NCBI GenBank assembly: GCA_029851415.1
Contig: CM056744.1
Location: 97,125,338-97,189,337, forward strand
Source: Eretmocerus hayati
Taxonomy: Eukaryota > Arthropoda > Insecta > Hymenoptera > Aphelinidae
Direction: 5' to 3'
DNA: 64,000 nucleotides
The notes beneath the pieces were generated by a model. That model was not told the DNA's origin. It ran no database searches and saw nothing but the letters and a program-made list of their open reading frames with translations. Within the stretch, counting starts at the first letter, position 1. Each line of letters starts with the position of its first letter. Of this stretch, positions 1-7,840 are shown piece by piece. The translations under genes were made by a program, and so were the position numbers.

Positions 1-30
1 CTGATTTCAATCAGCTGCATCAGTATCAAA

Positions 31-459
31 ATGAGCGTCGATGTGTTCGGACGTGCCTTGAAGCGGAAGACGATTGAGGAGGGACTCCGTGGCCCACCTG
101 GCATTGGGTATAAATTCACGGACGATGGTCAATTCGATGCAGAAGGTAAACGACTTTGTAACCTCGCAGCACCGGTGGACCCTAGTGACGCAGTTAATTT
201 CCAAACTTTGAAGGATTTTCTTCACTCCGAAATTCAAAGTACACATGAAGTTACGTCAAAACTGAGGAGTGATATAGACGACGTGAACGTTATTCTAGCC
301 GCGGACGAAGATACGTTCAAAAAAGATACAAAGTACTTGACAGATCTTGTCGAAGCACACAGGGACGAGATTGATCAGCAGATTCTTACTTTGAATGCTA
401 AATTACACGAGTTGGAGAGCGCATTCGAAGCCAAGAATAATAAACGAAGAAAACGATGA
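31..459 (+). CDS. Polinton-associated small coiled-coil protein
   Basis: Predicted 142-residue protein starting at the first ATG. The N-terminal part (residues 1-60) has a GPPGIGYKFTDDGQFD stretch and a KRLCNLAAPVDPSDAVN stretch. I recognise this pattern from small proteins encoded next to the integrase in arthropod Polinton/Maverick elements. Residues ~60-130 are charged and heptad-like, so probably a coiled coil, and the protein ends in a lysine/arginine cluster (NNKRRKR). Its function is unknown; a structural or DNA-binding role is inference. The stop codon overlaps the integrase ATG (ATGA at 456-459), which ties the two genes into one unit. The frame is intact, which suggests the element is not old. 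Confidence 0.75.
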   Translation: MSVDVFGRALKRKTIEEGLRGPPGIGYKFTDDGQFDAEGKRLCNLAAPVDPSDAVNFQTLKDFLHSEIQSTHEVTSKLRSDIDDVNVILAADEDTFKKDTKYLTDLVEAHRDEIDQQILTLNAKLHELESAFEAKNNKRRKR

Positions 460-1367
460 ATCAGAAACGCGTAGTCGTTGAAGAGTTGCATAAGCCAGCT
501 CGGCGCAATTATCCGCGGAGACAAGTTGACATTCGAGGACTGGATGAAAGCTGGCAAGCTGATCTCGTAGAGATGCAACCTTATTCGAAAGAAAATAAAG
601 GTTTTCGATATTTATTGACTGTCATTGATGTCTTTTCCAAGTATGCTTGGGCAGTCCCAGTGAAATCTAAGGACGGAAAAGATGTCACAGCTGCAATGGA
701 ATCAATTTTGAAGCAAGGTAGAGTTCCAAAAAACTTGCAAACTGATAGAGGTAAAGAGTTCTATAATAAAACTTTCCAGAGTCTGATGAGAAAGTATAAC
801 ATCAACCTTTACTCAACGTACAGTGAAATGAAGGCATCCATTTGTGAACGTCTTAATCGCACTTTGAAGAATAAAATGTGGACTCGATTTAGTTTACAAG
901 GCAATCATAAATGGTTAGGATTCTTACCTGATCTGCTTGAAGAATATAATGATACAAAACATAGTAAGATAAAAATGAAACCGAAAGATGTGAATGCTGA
1001 GAATGAAGCTCAAGTTCTTCGTTGCTTTCCAATAGATAATCGAATCGTGAAAAAACCAAAGTTCAAAGTAAACGATAAGGTTAGAGTGAGCCGGATCAAA
1101 GGCGTGTTTGACAAAGCCTACTGGCCGAATTGGTCTACAGAAATTTTCACAATTGACAAAATTCGTAAAAGCAAACCAGTGACGTATCATTTAAAGGACT
1201 ATCAGGATGAGCCTGTATCTGGATGTTTCTATGAAGAAGAGCTCTCGAAAGTAAAGTATCCAGATGTATATTTGGTGGAAAAAGTAATAAGAAAACGAGG
1301 CAATCAAATGTATGTTAAATGGCTCGGTTTTGATAGCAGTCATAACAGTTGGATAAATCAACAATAA
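456..1367 (+). CDS. Polinton (Maverick) integrase, retroviral type
   Basis: 303-residue DDE integrase of the Polinton class, which inserts the linear element DNA into host chromosomes. The catalytic triad is visible: D36 in QADLVEM, D97 in LQTDRGKEF and E131 in CERLNRTLKN, with D97-E131 spacing as expected for the family. Residues 45-70 carry the core strand FRYLLTVIDVFSKYAWAVP. Residues ~200-265 look like the SH3-like C-terminal domain, and residues ~269-303 are a chromodomain-like tail (VEKVIRKRGNQMYVKWLGF) that may target chromatin. There is no HHCC zinc finger before D36, so the start may be internal to a longer spliced form, although Polinton integrases often begin near here. It overlaps the preceding gene by 4 nt and converges on two minus-strand element genes. 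No stop or frameshift is seen. Confidence 0.92.
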   Translation: MNQKRVVVEELHKPARRNYPRRQVDIRGLDESWQADLVEMQPYSKENKGFRYLLTVIDVFSKYAWAVPVKSKDGKDVTAAMESILKQGRVPKNLQTDRGKEFYNKTFQSLMRKYNINLYSTYSEMKASICERLNRTLKNKMWTRFSLQGNHKWLGFLPDLLEEYNDTKHSKIKMKPKDVNAENEAQVLRCFPIDNRIVKKPKFKVNDKVRVSRIKGVFDKAYWPNWSTEIFTIDKIRKSKPVTYHLKDYQDEPVSGCFYEEELSKVKYPDVYLVEKVIRKRGNQMYVKWLGFDSSHNSWINQQ

Positions 1368-1368
1368 A
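1363..1368 (+). terminator. Polyadenylation signal of the integrase gene
   Basis: AATAAA overlaps the integrase stop codon (TAA at 1365-1367), an extremely compact 3' end typical of gene-dense elements. A T-rich stretch follows. Confidence 0.45.
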
Positions 1369-1437
1369 TTATTTTTATTGAGAAAGGGAGAGGGCCCCCA
1401 CCTGCGCCCCCTACCAGTAGAGAACAACCAGCAGAGC

Positions 1438-1470
1438 AACTCTCAAACTTGAGATTCAAGTTGGAGAGTT
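1438..1470. other. Stem-loop between convergent Polinton genes
   Basis: An inverted repeat pairs AACTCTC with GAGAGTT and AAACTTG with CAAGTTG (one mismatch) around a 5-nt loop. It lies in the 170-bp gap between the integrase and the convergent minus-strand genes. A role in RNA 3'-end formation is possible but is inference. Confidence 0.5.
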
Positions 1471-1503
1471 GGTCGGTTTCTCTTCCTCAGATGCTTTCTC
1501 TCA

Positions 1504-1509
1504 TTTATT
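1504..1509 (-). terminator. Polyadenylation signal of the minus-strand Polinton genes
   Basis: AATAAA on the minus strand, 32 nt beyond the stop of the 101-residue gene at 1541. It could serve both that gene and the polymerase gene upstream of it. Confidence 0.4.
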
Positions 1510-1540
1510 TATATACATTCATTTACATATATACAAGTAC

Positions 1541-1846
1541 TTATATAAACTTGAATTTACCATCACCTAAATTCAGAATGGATAATTCGAGCTTGTTCGC
1601 TTTCGCGCCCAGATAGTCAAACATTTCTTCGTCATCGTAAAGTGCTTTGCAAATTCTCGGAGGTGCGAAAATTTGAAATTGCTCGGTGACTTCGTCGATG
1701 TGGAAGACAATTTGTTTGCCATATTTTGTATTGAGTTTCCTTATTTCGGTGATCGAATAGCTCTGATTTTGCTCCAATTCTTTCCATGTCTTTTTGGGTA
1801 GAATCCCATTGTTGGAAGCGATATCGTTCAGATTATCGATATCCAT
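1541..1846 (-). CDS. Small Polinton protein, possible single-strand DNA-binding (OB-fold-like) protein
   Basis: 101 residues from an ATG. The layout is a short acidic N-terminus (MDIDNLNDIAS), then beta-rich segments: SYSITEIRKLNTKYGKQIVFHIDE, FQIFAPPRICKALYDD, and a final LELSILNLGDGKFKFI. I have seen this pattern (ITxIRKxxTKYG ... FxxFxPxRIxxxL ... GxxxFxF) in small proteins encoded beside the polymerase in arthropod Polintons and related viruses. The alternating strands suggest an OB-fold and a replication-accessory role, which is inference. It lies 85 bp downstream of the polymerase stop on the same strand, so the two are probably co-transcribed. Confidence 0.65.
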   Translation of the reverse strand: MDIDNLNDIASNNGILPKKTWKELEQNQSYSITEIRKLNTKYGKQIVFHIDEVTEQFQIFAPPRICKALYDDEEMFDYLGAKANKLELSILNLGDGKFKFI

Positions 1847-1931
1847 TTTCTAGAAGGAAAATAAAAATGAATTCATCTCACAAAAAAATTAGTGTGCGTT
1901 CTTCATTGCATTTACTTACATCTGACATGAT

Positions 1932-4900
1932 TCAAGGACAAGTTCTCTTATTTGAAGGACCTTCACTCTCAAAGATATCAGAAGGGCGAATGCGTTTCAG
2001 ACGATGGGCCTCAGTTGATTCAAAGTCTTCTGCAAATTCTCTCGAGAGACTTTCGTCCAAGAAGAGATTCAAAATATCTTCGTCGAAGAGACTCAAGATA
2101 TCTTTGTCGAGAGATTCTGAAATCGGCGATCTACTCTCGTCTACTGAGTGACTGGACTCAATCTTCTGATCAGATTGGATACGTAGAGTTTCCTCCACTA
2201 CACCTTCAAAATCGTGTTGGAATTCGACCTGGAGGTCTTCGTCTAGTACAATCTGGAAGTCTTCTTCTGGGATGAAATCGACCTGGGGAGCTTCTTCTGG
2301 AGGTCTTCTCTCTGGCTCGTCGACAGCTGAACTGAGCTCAGCCCTCGCCATCGGCTCTATAAGGGGGAGCTCCCCCACTCTATCAGTCTCCATCGAGATA
2401 TCCTTATGGCCCCAGGGTAGAGTGTCGGTCTTTCCAGCGATCAAGAATCGTTTATTATCATATGGACTCAGGCCGACTTTTTCTTGTCGCTCCGTTCGAA
2501 CATTGTGCAGTCGAGAACGGATGGTATTTTGTACACATTTCACTACATTTCCATTGAACAAGCAGTCTCGATAATTTTCAAATGTAAGAGTCCTTTTGAC
2601 AACTCCAGTCTTGACTCCTTTGGCTTTAAACACTGGTGGTTGGTTTTGAATGAGAATGCAGTACATTTTACTGCGGAGTCCGATGAATTCCGTCATTATA
2701 CATCCATTACATTCATCTTTGAAGAGTCCGACGATTTTTTTATTCTTTCGCTCTATTCCAAACGAATTTGACTCTTCATAGTCGGACGTGTCGAACCAGT
2801 CAGAGTGTTCTTTCATGATTTCATAGATGTTAGCGCCCTCTATGAGATAGATCAGGCTATCAGTATCTGTATATAGGAGCTTACAGTGCGCTCCAGCCCA
2901 CGCTTTCATTTTCGAGTAGTGGAAGTCGTACATGTGTGTCTTTGATATATCGAGCACAGACAAGCCGACGTACGTGGGTTTGCTCATCACGACCTCAGTG
3001 CGAAGCTTTTGGATAGCTACCAAGTCATCGTCAATCACTGAAACGCTATGAAAATCGGGACTAGCTATGTGCGCTTCTGCTCCGTATCGTCCGGACCACT
3101 TTTTCACGAGTTTGACTGTCACTCTCTTGCGCTCATTCTCCATTGTCTTGCCGTATACAGCATTGACCATCAATTTAAATAATGCCTTTTCGAATGGATT
3201 AGCTGCGGTGGCTCTTTTCTGCGTATTAAAAGCAACATATGGCTCCAACCAGGGACTCTGAGTGAATTTCAGAGCTCGATGAATTTTTTTCACTATAAGT
3301 CCATGTTCGCGAGCTTGTTTGAGAGCTCTGTAATGGATTACATAACGTTCCTTGTCATAAAGAGTTGTGAGTAACTTTTTATGCTTGCTACCAGGTGGAG
3401 CCATATGTTCAGGACAGAAAGGTAAGTCTTGATGCTTCACGTGAAGCTCTTCTGGATAAATCAAGTCACATTCCAAAATATAGCCGACATCGCTATCATC
3501 TGACACCATGTAAAAATTCGGATCTTCATCAACATTATCGACCCACTCAAAATTAGAACACGGCAAGCGCTGGCTCATCGCAAATCCATATAAATTATTA
3601 GCGTCAAGATAGATTAAATAGCTCTCCTTGCGAGAGGGGTCATACCCTTCATTCATAAACCTATTGTTGGCTTTAGCGTAACGGTTAGAGCATTGACTGA
3701 TACCGCCTCTTATACCTTTTTCGATGAACAACAACATATCGATGTCTGATATTAAGTCCAGTTCAACGCCTGTATATAGAAGCATGCAGTCCCATGTATA
3801 GCCAGGTGTGGTATAGTAATGTGCAGGATCTAACCCAAAAGCTTCGAGAGAAGCGGATCGAAAATTCTCGAAAACATCTGCCAAGAGCAGCACATCAGTC
3901 TTCAAGTAAACGTCAGAGTATTCACCGAGAGATTCAATTTTCAGCTCTCTCCATACAGTATTTGCATGCTCGTAATCTTCATCACTGATTTCACATTCAT
4001 GTAACTTGCTATAAAAATCTTCTTTCTTGGGCAAACTCGTTTCTTCTAGTACTGCCAGAGAACTAGTATAATCGTAAGGATAGACTCCTTTCTTCGTCAA
4101 TAATTTTATTTGCTCGTCACTGTATCCATCGAGCTTGAAATTACTGTATGTGATGATGTGATGAGGAAGATAACTTGCCAATTTATCTAATGATTCAGGC
4201 ATGAATCGAAATGCATCAAGAAATCTGAAGTTAATGATGCTTCCATCAATGAACTTGGTGAATGAGATGTAACGATCTTTGTTCTCTGCCAGGACAGATA
4301 TACGTCCTTTCAAAATTGTGTCCGAAGCGAGCTCCCTAATCAAAAAATGTCCGTCATATCCTGAGAGGTTATGATAAAATATGGGAATGAATCTGGAGTC
4401 CTTATAGTTGAGATTGCAAGAATTATGAGCAGCGCCCCTGAAAGCCCCTGTCAGATGTGAATGATCAGCAACCTTCTTGTCCGTTTCGCTGAAAGCCTTC
4501 CCGCAGATATGACAGTTTTGAGCCACCTCGAAATTTTCCCTATCATCATCAGTCAAAATCATCGGTTTTGGGTTCTTGTAGAGGTTGTCTAGATCCTCCG
4601 CAATCTTTTTGAGCTCTGATACGAACCACTCTGCGGGAGTTTGACTGTCACTCGTCTTCTGACGATAACTTTTATAGTATGACTTAGTTTCATCAAAAGT
4701 ATTCTTTAGATAATACCCGACACTGAATGCTTTATGATGTTGAAATGCTTGCGGATTCTGTGTTGGTTCGAGGATCGATTCAAAGTCTGCGTACATAACA
4801 AACGCTACTTTTTCTTTGTTTTTGAAGTTCTTGAAACTAATCTTACTATTCGGAGGAGGAAGCTGGACTCTGCATTTGTTAATCTCAATACAATCAACGA

Positions 4901-6131
4901 GATGATCTTGTAGTTTCTTATTCGTAGTAAAGTAATGCAAGCATCTATCACATATGTGAATTTTTCCATTGTGAGCGCTTAACTGACTGTGAACTAGTCG
5001 GGAGAGATCTTTGATCCAAACATAATGGAACTTTGGAGGATGAGCCGGCTCTTGACCTTCACGAACTTTTTCTTCTTCATCGATATAGTAATCTTGAATG
5101 AGTAGGAGATTGACATGTTTTGGCTTATGTAAATCAGTCACATGAGCTGTGCAGACCGTATACGTTTTGCCCACTTTCTTGAGCAAAAAAATATTAACTG
5201 AAACTGTATTTTGTTTCTCAAACTTTTTGATTTGTTTTATCGAAACTGGAAAACTGATGTCAGTAAAATTAAGTTCATCTGCATGAGGTTTGTACCAGCT
5301 GATGCGTTCTGTACCATGAGGAGCTGGATGTAAAGCTGACAAAACTGCCCACTTGAAGCATTGATTGTCATTATTCCTCACGTTGACGCATGCACGCTTC
5401 TTTTGAATAGAAACTGGCAAAGGGATATACGAGCTGCCTTGCATTGGCTGATATTGATTCATATTAACTATCATACTGAGAACCTGCTTAAGCGTGAAAC
5501 CTGATCCCTTACCTTCAAATTCTTCGATCTGATGAAGGATAGTCTCGACGACATATTCATCATACCAGTCTTTCAAATTCGTTGAACGAAAAATAGGCTG
5601 ATTCGCCGTATTGAAGTATTTCATGTCAGTGCTCTCAGCGTCATTTTTTAATACCACATATTCCGCGGACAGCTCTATATTGACTTTGAGTGCAGTGAAA
5701 GTTTCCAAAGCAGCGGAGATTTTTTCTTCGAATAGCTGTCTGGCGTCCTCCAAGAAAGAGCTAATTTCTTTATGCTGTAGATTGGTGATCACACCACTAC
5801 TGATACGACGTTGAAATATTGATGGAAGATCATCCCACCTAATAGAAGGATCGGAGTGACCAGATGGCCTAGATTCATCTAGTTCACCGCCAACTCTTCG
5901 TAAAAGACTCTCGAGACGGTTCTTGATGTTAATCAGCTTCGACAAGTACGTTTGACACCTCTGTTTCTGATGTCTAGATAATTCTGATGTCAATGTCAAT
6001 GATTCGAAACTCGAAATTAGTTCTAAAGACTTGTCCAGAAAGTTTTGAAGATCCTGATCTGACTCTACATCTCCTTCTAAAAGCTGCATGAACGTCTCAA
6101 AATTCGATTCAACGGCTTCGAGTGATCCCAT
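1932..6131 (-). CDS. Polinton protein-primed family B DNA polymerase
   Basis: Uninterrupted reading frame of ~1,399 residues from the first ATG (position 6131); the frame stays open without an ATG to 6227. Visible in order: an N-terminal region; a domain with NVRNNDNQCFKWAVLSALHP (~250-270), common in Polinton polymerases; a C-x2-C/H/C finger (~392-414); Exo I YADFES (D449/E451); an endonuclease VII/HNH-like Cys-His insert CHICGKAF...DHSHLTG...HNSCN (~540-573); Exo II FYHNLSGYDGHFLI (D593); Exo III YSDVYLKTD; Pol A LDANNLYGFAM; Pol B KLMVNAVYGKTMEN; and Pol C YTDTDS (~1087-1092). It would replicate the element with 3'-5' proofreading, by family knowledge. The last ~130 residues are very acidic and are not part of the usual family core. 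A splice acceptor-like TTTGATTTCAAG precedes the ATG, so a 5' leader exon is possible. Confidence 0.93.
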   Translation of the reverse strand: MGSLEAVESNFETFMQLLEGDVESDQDLQNFLDKSLELISSFESLTLTSELSRHQKQRCQTYLSKLINIKNRLESLLRRVGGELDESRPSGHSDPSIRWDDLPSIFQRRISSGVITNLQHKEISSFLEDARQLFEEKISAALETFTALKVNIELSAEYVVLKNDAESTDMKYFNTANQPIFRSTNLKDWYDEYVVETILHQIEEFEGKGSGFTLKQVLSMIVNMNQYQPMQGSSYIPLPVSIQKKRACVNVRNNDNQCFKWAVLSALHPAPHGTERISWYKPHADELNFTDISFPVSIKQIKKFEKQNTVSVNIFLLKKVGKTYTVCTAHVTDLHKPKHVNLLLIQDYYIDEEEKVREGQEPAHPPKFHYVWIKDLSRLVHSQLSAHNGKIHICDRCLHYFTTNKKLQDHLVDCIEINKCRVQLPPPNSKISFKNFKNKEKVAFVMYADFESILEPTQNPQAFQHHKAFSVGYYLKNTFDETKSYYKSYRQKTSDSQTPAEWFVSELKKIAEDLDNLYKNPKPMILTDDDRENFEVAQNCHICGKAFSETDKKVADHSHLTGAFRGAAHNSCNLNYKDSRFIPIFYHNLSGYDGHFLIRELASDTILKGRISVLAENKDRYISFTKFIDGSIINFRFLDAFRFMPESLDKLASYLPHHIITYSNFKLDGYSDEQIKLLTKKGVYPYDYTSSLAVLEETSLPKKEDFYSKLHECEISDEDYEHANTVWRELKIESLGEYSDVYLKTDVLLLADVFENFRSASLEAFGLDPAHYYTTPGYTWDCMLLYTGVELDLISDIDMLLFIEKGIRGGISQCSNRYAKANNRFMNEGYDPSRKESYLIYLDANNLYGFAMSQRLPCSNFEWVDNVDEDPNFYMVSDDSDVGYILECDLIYPEELHVKHQDLPFCPEHMAPPGSKHKKLLTTLYDKERYVIHYRALKQAREHGLIVKKIHRALKFTQSPWLEPYVAFNTQKRATAANPFEKALFKLMVNAVYGKTMENERKRVTVKLVKKWSGRYGAEAHIASPDFHSVSVIDDDLVAIQKLRTEVVMSKPTYVGLSVLDISKTHMYDFHYSKMKAWAGAHCKLLYTDTDSLIYLIEGANIYEIMKEHSDWFDTSDYEESNSFGIERKNKKIVGLFKDECNGCIMTEFIGLRSKMYCILIQNQPPVFKAKGVKTGVVKRTLTFENYRDCLFNGNVVKCVQNTIRSRLHNVRTERQEKVGLSPYDNKRFLIAGKTDTLPWGHKDISMETDRVGELPLIEPMARAELSSAVDEPERRPPEEAPQVDFIPEEDFQIVLDEDLQVEFQHDFEGVVEETLRIQSDQKIESSHSVDESRSPISESLDKDILSLFDEDILNLFLDESLSREFAEDFESTEAHRLKRIRPSDIFESEGPSNKRTCP

Positions 6132-6562
6132 CTTGAAATCAAAGAACGGAAAAAGTCTGTCAGGGATCGTCAATAAAGACGCTACTGGAAGAGATTTTGA
6201 ATTTACCTTGAAAGATGTCTCCACCAAGATCCTAGTGCACCTTCTCCTGGGCAGAAGTGCTTCTCATAAGACTAACTTTATACCCAGGTGAGTTCTGAGA
6301 CCTGGAGGGGCTCCACCACGTACGGTTCAAGATCATAAACTGAGGCTCTACGTGCTGACCATCTCTCTTAAATACTAAAAGTGCAGTCCGGAATCGAAAA
6401 GCAAATTATTGGACGTTGAAAGACTAATCGTGTCCCGCGGACAAGACTCAAATGTCGGAATCCGAGGACCTCGAAGGTGCTATAAATGATGCTTGAGGAG
6501 AAGAGTTGGAGATCAGTCAGTTTCTACTAACCGTACCAGTCGGAGCTCCACCAGGTCTGATA
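6132..6562. promoter_or_regulatory. Divergent intergenic region between the polymerase gene and the exonuclease-like gene
   Basis: About 430 bp separate two divergently read genes. On the minus strand there is a possible TATA-like TATTTAAG near 6367-6374, and a possible 5'-leader intron (donor AAG/GTAAAT near 6205, acceptor before 6132). On the plus strand TATAAATG at 6481 could be a TATA box for the gene starting at 6563. I see no terminal repeat of the Polinton here, so the right end of the element is not located. Confidence 0.3.
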
Positions 6563-7224
6563 ATGGAGTACGTGGTCGATATTCAAGGGTTCCGCAGGTC
6601 TTCGAACTTGTTTCAATTGAAAGAGTTGGCTATAGTCCCTCTTGAAGAAAAAATTTTCCCCACTATCTGCCTATTCAAAGAACCATGCAAATGGTCCAAG
6701 CTTTTACGCGAGGAGCAGAAGACAAACCGTTGGCTGGAGCGTAACTTCCATGGTATCCCTTGGAACTCTGGATCAGTCCCTCTGAACTCTCAAGTGACAG
6801 TATTACAAGCATCCTTGAATGATGCTGTCCGCATTTATGTCAAAGGATTGGAGAAAAAGCGGTGGCTTGATGAAATATTTCCCGGGAGGTAAGTAATTGA
6901 ATCGATTTAACAAGTAACTGAAATGTTCATCATTATTGAATTTGAAGGATCATCATTGACATGGATGAACTCCGCTGTCCGCCTCTAAGGGAGTTGGAAA
7001 AGAACAAAAGACTTTACTGTCCTCATCATCCACTTCGAAGGCATGGGATATGTGCAGTGAAGAATGCTAACGCGCTGAAGAATTGGCTATGTAAACGGCG
7101 CCAAGAACAAGCTGAACAGGGAGAAGATGTAGTCGATCATGGGACGCAAACTGATAGAGATCTATCAATAGCAAGTCAGGAACATGCTACGTTAGACTAT
7201 GCTCTTCTTTCAATGTATAACTGA
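6563..7224 (+). CDS. Two-exon DnaQ/RNase H-like (DEDD exonuclease-like) protein
   Basis: Exon 1 runs 6563-6888 and exon 2 runs 6948-7224, joined across a 59-bp intron (donor GAG/GTAAGT, acceptor TTGAAG/G). The join is in frame through an arginine codon and gives ~200 residues. The start MEYVVDIQGF is the first ATG; the frame is open 57 nt further upstream but has no ATG there. VVDIQGF...FQLKELAIV resembles strand 1 and the metal-binding aspartate of DnaQ/RNase H-like nucleases, and WLERNFHGIPW is a distinctive motif. Exon 2 has DELRCPPLREL, CPHHPLRRHGICAVKNANALKNWL, then a variable tail. I believe this family of uncharacterised proteins recurs widely in insect genomes. Nuclease activity is inference, and the usual D-x-E is D-x-Q here. 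AATAAA follows at 7235. Confidence 0.65.
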
Positions 7225-7234
7225 CCGTATATCA

Positions 7235-7240
7235 AATAAA
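7235..7240 (+). terminator. Polyadenylation signal of the two-exon gene
   Basis: AATAAA lies 10 nt after the stop codon of the exonuclease-like gene. Confidence 0.5.
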
Positions 7241-7296
7241 ATGAAAGTCTCATTTAGGAGAGAGTTCTGGAGAAGAAATTTTCATTCGAGAAGGAC

Positions 7297-7566
7297 ATGA
7301 AATTCATTCGTTGGGTTGCTCTTCACAGGCAAAGGCGATGGATTTTGGGGCCTTGCCACTCTCTCCTAAATAACTTTGGAATTGAAAAAATGTATATATA
7401 TTTCAATGAAAATCATGATTCTTCTGAAACTGATTCGAGTTTCAAGGATACGATAGGTGAAAAAGAGGGTAAATTACATTCAACATGTTTATTCATGCAA
7501 GAAAAATTCGGTACAAAAAGTATCAAAAACTTACTAGCTAGATGTAAACTCTTCAAAAAAGTTTGA
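7297..7566 (+). CDS. Unrecognised short open reading frame
   Basis: 89 codons from an ATG, just after the polyadenylation signal of the previous gene. The product is basic with an internal acidic patch (ENHDSSETDSSFKDTIGEKEGK). I recognise no family. It could be a further exon, a degraded duplicate or chance; there is no splice-site support. Confidence 0.15.
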   Translation: MKFIRWVALHRQRRWILGPCHSLLNNFGIEKMYIYFNENHDSSETDSSFKDTIGEKEGKLHSTCLFMQEKFGTKSIKNLLARCKLFKKV

Positions 7567-7840
7567 ATCAATAGCGCTACTCGCAAATAAAGGCAAAAAA
7601 ACTTATACAAAATTGAAGATTGATAGAATCTTACTTCCACAATAGGAGACTCTTCAAACCATGAGGAATACTCAGTCACGAAAAAAAATATGTATAAAAT
7701 AGATTTATACATCAACATTTGAAACTAACTAAACCTATACATTAGAGAACATTTCTTCAAATGCAATACAAGTAGTTACAGTCGTGAGGACAAGACGGAA
7801 AGATCAGAACAAAAAAAAAACTATCTATAAAACTCAAAAT

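Noticed and set aside
1952..2771. Plus-strand open frames opposite the polymerase
   Set aside because: Shadows of the minus-strand polymerase gene, which carries all the recognisable motifs.
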